Source: Phenylobacterium sp.
Lineage (GTDB): Bacteria > Pseudomonadota > Alphaproteobacteria > Caulobacterales > Caulobacteraceae
NCBI RefSeq assembly: GCF_004299445.1
Contig: NZ_SCTC01000033.1
Coordinates: 1 to 64,000 of the forward strand
Direction: 5' to 3'
DNA length: 64,000 nucleotides
The notes below the pieces were generated by a model. The model was not told the origin of the DNA and searched no databases. It saw only the letters and a list, made by a program, of their open reading frames with translations. This document shows, piece after piece, positions 59,002 to 64,000 of this stretch. A program made the position numbers and the translations under genes. Each line of letters opens with the position of its first letter. Position 1 is the stretch's first letter.

Positions 59002-61184
59002 GAGCGGTTGCCTCCGCTGAAAACACCCAGGGACGCCCAGGCGTAGGGGTGTGGGTCTTGGTGGCGGATCTTACGCTGAGCCAGGGCGAGCGCCTCTTGG
59101 ATCGACTGACCCGGAGACGGCATGGAAGCCTGGTACATGCCGTCCATGATCGCCGCGGCGGCTTGGTCGTCGAGTTGCCAGAACGCGCCCAACACCGCTT
59201 CAGCTCCGCTCGCGAGGAAGGCCGCGGAGAGGCTTTGTACATGACCTCCCAACTCGGGCCGCGCGCGTGCCGTTTCGCAGGCGCTAAGCACGACCAACGG
59301 GGGCGCATGTCGTGCGTGCAAGAGCTCAAAGGCGAAGACCGGACGGTCTGCCAGGAGCAGGTGAGACAAGAGGGGCGCTTCGGGAACGAACACGCCATGA
59401 CAGGCGAGATGCAAGATGTCGCTCTCACGCAGAGCGCTGAGCAAGGCGTCAGCGGTGGCGGCGTCGCCGAGCTTCAGATTTGGCGCCGCGAACTGCTGAG
59501 CCACCTGGCGCAATTCGGGTTCGACAAACGCCAGAGGCTGGGCCAATGCGTAGCGTGGGTGAGGGCAGCCAATGCCCTGCCACCGCTGCTCGTGTGTGAC
59601 AGTCGCGCGCGGTGACCCAGAGATCCGCTGCGCGGAAAGGGCGTAGCCGACGCTATGGGTGGCGATGAGGGGCTGGCCATTCAGTGGCATCGCGGCGAAC
59701 GAGACGCCCGCCAGGACTTGCGACGTGATGATACGCAGAGCACGCACCTGGTGCAGCGTCTCTGTTAGTGGATCGAGCAGGTGGCGACCGAGTTGCGCGA
59801 GTGCGTCGGTCGGAAATCGGCCGAGGATCTCATGCTGTGCTGCGGTCGCCAGCAGCCCGATTTCCAGCGCCGAAACCTCAGTCTGGTGGGCGTAGATCTT
59901 TGAGGGCGTCAGGCAGAAGACCACCATCTGTCCGCCAGCTTCCGCGTACTCCAGAAGCGCCGTGTCGGGGGGCAACGAGCCCTGAACCCGTTCGCACCAT
60001 TTGAGGAGGACACTGCGCGAGATTGGAGCTTCGGCGCGCCGCGAGCGGAGCACATCAGCATGCCCTAACAGCCATTCCGCCTCGTTCTGGATGGCGGCAA
60101 GATCTTGTTCGTCCCCGCGGTCCGTCGCCTCCTGGGCCTTCAATATGAGGGGGTCAAGGCGCGTCTCAGGCATCGATGGTGAAGCCGGCGCAGCGCCCGC
60201 GACGCTGTCGGGCTGGAATGCCGCCGGGCCGGCCAGGAACAGTTCTGAGAGGCCGAAGGCGGTCGCCGATGCATCGGCAGCGACCGCCGCGACGATCCCC
60301 GCCTGAAAGATCTCCTGCGCTTGCCGCGCGTCCGATCGCCGAAAACGGTCTGACGCAGCGCCGCGGATAGTGCGTCCGGCCAGGAGACAGCCTTCGATGT
60401 AGTCTTCGAGGGACGCGCTCCGATCGCCAGACTGGGCTCGTAGGTCGCCACGCATCAGATATGGGCGATGGGTGCTAGCGCCGGATTCGATCCAGGACGC
60501 GAGGATGGCCTCAGCCTCAGCGTTGCGGCCAAGCGTGAGGTCGCAGGCAGCTTCCTCGGCATAGAGCCGCTCAGTCCACTCTGGCGCGACGTCGCTTGGG
60601 GCGACGAACTCTCGAGCGGTGGCAAAGGCTTCCAAGGCGCTAATCGGTAAGCCGATCCGTCGACAGATCGTACCGCGCTCGTAGTGGGCCGCGAGGAGCA
60701 GGGCTGGATCGTTAAACTGGTGCCCGCGTTGGACGGCGTGGTCGAGCGCGGCGAGAGCATCATAGTCCACACCGGCCGCCTTGAGGGTCACCGCGAGTTC
60801 CAGGTAGGCGCGCCCGACCCGATGTTCGGCACCAACGGCGCGAAGCATCATGGCGGCCTGAACCACGAGATCGATCGCTTCCTCAGGGGAGGTGTCGCCA
60901 CGGGTGCAGCGGAGGTACGATAGGTAGGTCTCAGCCAACGAGATACTCGGTCCGTAGGGCTGCAGGATCTCAGCCGCAGCCTTGAGGCCGGTCGCCAGCA
61001 GTTCGCGGTCCAAACCCTGGCGCGCGACGAATGCCTCAAAGAACGGCCGGGGGAGAAGGATGGCTTCCGGGGCCAAGCGTATGGTGGTTGTCGACGACGC
61101 CTTGAGGACCATGGCGTCAAGGCCCTGGACACCAAGGCGGCCCAGCTCCGCCACCAGTTCGCCAGGAGCGCCTTGCCGCGTCAT
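58998..61184 (-). CDS. TPR-CHAT caspase-like protease
   Basis: A 728-residue protein. Residues 90-300 are helical repeats of TPR style (HRVGRAYLELAVTLKAAGVD, ALLLAAHYERGTICRRIGLP). The C-terminal third is a CHAT domain (caspase HetF-associated with TPRs): DILHLACHGVF holds the catalytic His (about residue 596) and LVVLSACETAR the catalytic Cys (about 636), followed by SLSAAFLASGAEAVLGAFWQ. CHAT proteases are activated by partner proteins and cleave specific substrates such as gasdermins. The ATG overlaps the TPR gene stop (ATGA). Confidence 0.88.
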   Translation of the reverse strand: MTRQGAPGELVAELGRLGVQGLDAMVLKASSTTTIRLAPEAILLPRPFFEAFVARQGLDRELLATGLKAAAEILQPYGPSISLAETYLSYLRCTRGDTSPEEAIDLVVQAAMMLRAVGAEHRVGRAYLELAVTLKAAGVDYDALAALDHAVQRGHQFNDPALLLAAHYERGTICRRIGLPISALEAFATAREFVAPSDVAPEWTERLYAEEAACDLTLGRNAEAEAILASWIESGASTHRPYLMRGDLRAQSGDRSASLEDYIEGCLLAGRTIRGAASDRFRRSDARQAQEIFQAGIVAAVAADASATAFGLSELFLAGPAAFQPDSVAGAAPASPSMPETRLDPLILKAQEATDRGDEQDLAAIQNEAEWLLGHADVLRSRRAEAPISRSVLLKWCERVQGSLPPDTALLEYAEAGGQMVVFCLTPSKIYAHQTEVSALEIGLLATAAQHEILGRFPTDALAQLGRHLLDPLTETLHQVRALRIITSQVLAGVSFAAMPLNGQPLIATHSVGYALSAQRISGSPRATVTHEQRWQGIGCPHPRYALAQPLAFVEPELRQVAQQFAAPNLKLGDAATADALLSALRESDILHLACHGVFVPEAPLLSHLLLADRPVFAFELLHARHAPPLVVLSACETARARPELGGHVQSLSAAFLASGAEAVLGAFWQLDDQAAAAIMDGMYQASMPSPGQSIQEALALAQRKIRHQDPHPYAWASLGVFSGGNRS

Positions 61185-62356
61185 GTCGACAAATCGCGCG
61201 CTTGGCCGGCCTGCCGAGCGAGGCCGACAAGCGGGTTGTTGGGATCAATGGCTCGAGCTTGATCGAGGGCGGCCTCGGCGGCCGCGTCCTCATCCGCTAG
61301 GCGGGCGACGATCGCAAAGAGCGCATGGCCGAGGGCTTGCTTCGGTGCCGCTTGCCGGTAGCCGTTCAGCAACTCGAGAGCGTCGGTCCACCGCTCCAGC
61401 AAGGCATAGGTTACTGCAAGCGCTAGGAGATGCTTGGCGTCGTAAGGGGCCAATCCGAACGCGAACTCGTAGCCCTTGCCGGCTTGGTCCAGCGCCTTGA
61501 GGCGGTCATCATCGAGGGTCTGCGAGGCGACGAGTTCTTGGACGGCGTCGTGGATCACGGAGCCATCAATGGCGCGATCGCCGATCTGGATTAGGGCGGC
61601 GAGTTCGAACCAAGCGTCAGCGGAGCGCGGCATGGCGCCCACAAGAGCTCGGAGTTCCATCAGGTCGGCGCCGCGATTGCCTTGGGTGAACGCTCTTGAA
61701 ATCCGTTGAAGGATGCTCGGCGTAGCCTCGGCGCTCGGCGCGGCCGTGGGGTATCGCGTCCGAGCCGCGGCGACGACGTCACCGACGAGCCCGGATGGAT
61801 CGGCCGCGATCGCGCGCGCATCCGCCAAGTCAGCCACATCCAGGTGGCCCTCAACCCGCATGTCGCGACCGAACATGAGCAGGCTCAAAGCGTCGTGTCG
61901 CCCATTGCCCATCATCTCAAGCTGGCTCAGCGCATCCAGGGGGCGGCCGCGGGCCAGGTAGGATTCGACCAGATACTGCCGCGGACTCGGGTCAGTGGTT
62001 CCCGTGGCGACTGCGCGAACCCAATGTTCGTGAGCCTGGTGCTCATCGCCTTGGCTCCGACAAAGCAGGGCAGCGCAGATGTGCAGTGTGCCGAGCATGT
62101 GCTGAAGTCGCGCCTGCGGGTCTCTATCGCGTCTTGCGGTCAGTTCGACCGCATCCAGGTAAACGCCGCGGAGCGCTTGGCGCGCGGCGCGGATCTGTTC
62201 TTCAACGGCTGCCAGCGCCTGATCGAGATCTCGGCCGCTCGACACGGCCGCCTGTGCGCCGTGGATCGCCCGATCCGGGGCCACGTGTAGGGGCTTGGCC
62301 GCTTGCGCCAAGGGCAAGTCGTCCAAGAGGTGTGAAAGCATGAGGTAGGGGTGCAC
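61181..62356 (-). CDS. TPR-repeat protein of the CHAT operon
   Basis: About 391 residues from a GTG at 62356 (nine bases after the upstream stop); ATG at 62341 is an alternative. The frame opens further upstream but there it only overlaps the preceding gene. The body is alpha-helical with tetratricopeptide-like repeats (GTLHICAALLCRSQGDEHQA, YLVESYLARGRPLDALSQLE, LLALAVTYALLERWTDALEL, AAAEAALDQARAIDPNNPLV). TPR scaffolds commonly sense a ligand and relay it to CHAT proteases. Its stop overlaps the CHAT start. Confidence 0.7.
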   Translation of the reverse strand: MHPYLMLSHLLDDLPLAQAAKPLHVAPDRAIHGAQAAVSSGRDLDQALAAVEEQIRAARQALRGVYLDAVELTARRDRDPQARLQHMLGTLHICAALLCRSQGDEHQAHEHWVRAVATGTTDPSPRQYLVESYLARGRPLDALSQLEMMGNGRHDALSLLMFGRDMRVEGHLDVADLADARAIAADPSGLVGDVVAAARTRYPTAAPSAEATPSILQRISRAFTQGNRGADLMELRALVGAMPRSADAWFELAALIQIGDRAIDGSVIHDAVQELVASQTLDDDRLKALDQAGKGYEFAFGLAPYDAKHLLALAVTYALLERWTDALELLNGYRQAAPKQALGHALFAIVARLADEDAAAEAALDQARAIDPNNPLVGLARQAGQARDLST

Positions 62357-62364
62357 GGCCAGCC

Positions 62365-63168
62365 CTATGCGTCGCCATAGTCGGCTAGACGAAGTCGGGT
62401 GGTCTCGATCTTCGGGGACGCGGCGTTTGACACATCGCGCGCTTTCAACGTCGGGCGCGCCATGAGCCGGTTGTGGAGGGATCGCGCGCGGAACAGCGGA
62501 GCCAAACCGCCCTGAGCGACCAGTTGCGTGCCGATGTCTCGCGACTGAGCGATGGAGAGGTCTGCGCTCAGATCCACCATCGTCGCTGGCGCCAGCGACG
62601 CGCCGGCCTTCGCCTTCAACTCGATAAGAGCATTCCCCGAGGAGGAAATGACGATCGTCGCTGCTTGCGCTTCGACAACCTCCGTCACGACGACATAGTC
62701 CTTCTTCCAGTCGCCTTTCTCCGCTGCGGCCACGATCTGCTGCTCTAGGACGAGTAGCGGTGCGATCTCGGACGTTTTGCACTGAGCGGCCTGGAAGAAC
62801 ACAGCCTGCTTCTCAGCGAAGCTGAGTTGGATCCCAGCGTCGCCATGCGCGAGCGCCGAGCCTGCCGCCGGCGTCGCACCGGCCGCCTTGGCAGTGAAGG
62901 TTACGGCGTTGGAGGAGACGTAGCTGAGCTCAGCATACGCGACGCCGGTCCTGGTCTCAAAGCCGATGCCGAAGTCCGCAAGGGACCCTAGTGGCTCATA
63001 GCCCCCGCCGGTCAGTCGTCCGACGTCCCCGAGGCGAAGAGCGATCGTCGGCAACCAGGTGGCCGAATAGCCGAAGTGCTCACGCATCTCGCGCACGTAG
63101 CGAAGATTAAGCTGCACCACCTCCCCCCATTCCGCGCCCCGTTGAAACTCAACCATGGAATGAGCCAT
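62365..63168 (-). CDS. Unknown 267-residue protein, candidate substrate/effector of the CHAT protease
   Basis: Starts MAHSMVEFQRGAEWGEVVQL. It has FGYSATWLPTIALRLGDVGR and LGSLADFGIGFE near the N-terminus, then alternating beta segments (VAYAELSYVSSNAVTFTAKA, DYVVVTEVVEAQAATIVISS) and a C-terminal tail of 50 residues with basic patches (PLFRARSLHNRLMARPTLKA). The size, the beta-rich core plus a detachable C-terminal tail, and the position next to a CHAT protease recall bacterial gasdermins, but I cannot match gasdermin sequence motifs. The N-terminus has no lipidation Cys. Treat as unknown. Confidence 0.65.
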   Translation of the reverse strand: MAHSMVEFQRGAEWGEVVQLNLRYVREMREHFGYSATWLPTIALRLGDVGRLTGGGYEPLGSLADFGIGFETRTGVAYAELSYVSSNAVTFTAKAAGATPAAGSALAHGDAGIQLSFAEKQAVFFQAAQCKTSEIAPLLVLEQQIVAAAEKGDWKKDYVVVTEVVEAQAATIVISSSGNALIELKAKAGASLAPATMVDLSADLSIAQSRDIGTQLVAQGGLAPLFRARSLHNRLMARPTLKARDVSNAASPKIETTRLRLADYGDA

Positions 63169-63242
63169 TGGGCGATTGCAAGAACGAAGCTCTCCGAACT
63201 GGGCGCCGTTGCCGACCGTGGCCGGGCGGGTCCCGCCCGGGG

Positions 63243-63638
63243 TCAGGTCGCTGCAATCGTGGGGCTGATCGCCACCCGGTCGCGCATGCCGTGTTTGGAC
63301 GTGCCGGTGATCATGAGCGCACTTGCATTCTCGTCGAACTTGGAGATCTGGGAGGCCAGCGGGAACGGTCGTTGGAGATCTTCGACGGAGATGCGGCTCG
63401 TCTCGTCGAGGTCGATCGTACCGTCTCCAGGTCCTGACCCCACGGTGACCCGGAAGATGGTCTCGAACGCGATCGTGCGGCCGCCGAGCCGAATCTCATA
63501 GTCGACGCGCACAGGGTACACGACGCGGTCGTTCGCCCGGTTGTTCTCGGGGTTCTCTGGGCTGTCCATCCAGTGCTGTCGAAAGTCACTGAGTTGAAGG
63601 ATGTTCTGGACTTGGTCACCCTCGGACAAAGCCTTCAC
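63243..63638 (-). CDS. Unknown small protein, first gene of the CHAT operon
   Basis: 131 residues from a GTG at 63638: KALSEGDQVQNILQLSDFRQ, then VYPVRVDYEIRLGGRTIAFE and TIFRVTVGSGPGDGTIDLDE, a beta-rich protein ending AISPTIAAT. The frame continues upstream but without sensible residues. An 11-codon open frame (ATG at 63670, MGGTITGELPA) ends in a TGA that overlaps this GTG, as in a translational leader. No family recognised. The gap to the next gene is 74 bases. Confidence 0.55.
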   Translation of the reverse strand: MKALSEGDQVQNILQLSDFRQHWMDSPENPENNRANDRVVYPVRVDYEIRLGGRTIAFETIFRVTVGSGPGDGTIDLDETSRISVEDLQRPFPLASQISKFDENASALMITGTSKHGMRDRVAISPTIAAT

Positions 63639-63924
63639 GCGGGTAGCTCGCCTGTGATTGTGCCGCCCATGATAACAACCTTTGTCTTGGAGACGCCAAG
63701 CCGGAGCTGGTGCGAGAGCGAGGCGAGGGCGATGCAGGAGAGCGTATGGAGTCTGCCAAGCCAAGCTTTGCCGTACATGGCTGGGGAATCTGAGGCCATT
63801 GAATGGCTGCTCTCCGGCTGGAGCCCAACTTCAGCTACTGGCGCAACGCTGACGCTCGCTGAACGCTAGCCGTTCAGTCGATCCCTTACCAGAAGGCGAT
63901 ATTCCAGCGGACGGTCGCCCGCAT
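63639..63924. other. Gap upstream of the CHAT operon
   Basis: Should hold the promoter of the minus-strand operon. The right half contains GCCCAACTTCAGCTACTGGC, a degenerate copy of the island repeat, and the small inverted pair GAACGCTAGCCGTTC. Open frames here show no protein-like content. Confidence 0.35.
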
Positions 63925-64000
63925 CTACCGGACCTTGTCGGTCGCGGTCCTACGCCGAGCATCCCAAGCCTTCATGATGTTCTTCTGCCGTCCCACGGGG
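63925..64000 (-). CDS. Possible 3' end of a gene entering from the right
   Basis: The minus-strand frame ending at a TAG (63927-63925) reads PVGRQKNIMKAWDARRRTAT-DKVR without interruption from the window edge. The composition is plausible for a C-terminus, but 25 codons are not enough to decide. Confidence 0.25.
   Translation of the reverse strand, partial: PVGRQKNIMKAWDARRRTATDKVR

Noticed and set aside
62365..63168. Calling the 267-residue protein a bacterial gasdermin
   Set aside because: Context fits (CHAT protease next door, similar size) but no N-terminal lipidation Cys and no gasdermin motif that I can recognise; left as unknown pending structure comparison.
1..64000. CRISPR arrays and insertion sequences
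   Set aside because: No regularly spaced identical repeats of CRISPR type and no transposase gene were seen on either strand.

Overview
The window is GC-rich DNA (visibly lower in GC from about 39 kb onward) with the gene content of an alphaproteobacterium of the Caulobacteraceae type (Caulobacter or Phenylobacterium). This rests on a TonB-dependent receptor, a PEPxxWA sorting-domain protein, a DUF6285/acyl-CoA dehydrogenase/phosphotransferase cluster, many GTG/TTG starts and one-base stop/start overlaps. The genus is an inference; no rRNA or marker gene is present.

Left part, 1-36.9 kb, is ordinary chromosome. It holds the end of NAD+ synthase; a VOC protein; a CocE-type esterase; a GcvA-like LysR regulator; an outer-membrane barrel protein; a LOG-family hydrolase; an Atm1-type ABC exporter; an overlapping alternative oxidase/truncated haemoglobin pair; an RND efflux pump with its adaptor; glyoxalase I; a frameshifted nucleotidyltransferase; an exported superoxide dismutase; tRNA-Asn; an Mpl-like Mur ligase; an acyl-CoA dehydrogenase/phosphotransferase/DUF6285 group; a WYL regulator with two small divergent genes; a prolyl oligopeptidase; a PKHD dioxygenase; a VWA protein; an SDR; a flavin disulfide oxidoreductase; and a TonB-dependent receptor. 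Three kinds of inverted or hairpin repeats lie between these genes.

At 36.9-39.1 kb two 3' fragments of a tRNA-Cys-like gene flank a PEPxxWA protein and a divergent LuxR regulator. The second fragment (39033-39080) is directly followed by a tyrosine integrase, so it is read as an attachment site. An integrative element begins there and runs to at least the end of the window; no intact tRNA-Cys was found to its right. Its front end (integrase, ribbon-helix-helix protein, HTH/excisionase-like protein, replication-initiator-like protein with GCGGG...CCCGC repeats inside the gene) looks like a phage satellite or phage-derived element.

The cargo, 42-64 kb, is the interesting part: (i) a two-gene CBASS-like pair (patatin phospholipase + CD-NTase); (ii) a His-Xaa-Ser radical-SAM peptide modification system (HxsB, HxsC, HxsA) without a recognisable HxsD and with a divergent DUF1311 protein; (iii) a possible nuclease-fold protein and a proteasome-like Ntn hydrolase; (iv) a tightly overlapping operon of membrane proteins with a MotA/TolQ-like channel, a MotB/OmpA-like partner, two extra membrane components, a membrane-anchored SNase nuclease and an SH3 protein, reminiscent of Zorya but lacking ZorC/D; (v) a five-gene minus-strand operon around a TPR-CHAT caspase-like protease, with an upstream unknown protein that could be its substrate or effector. 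Items iv and v are the best candidates for undescribed systems. Assignments come from reading motifs by eye; no database search was possible.
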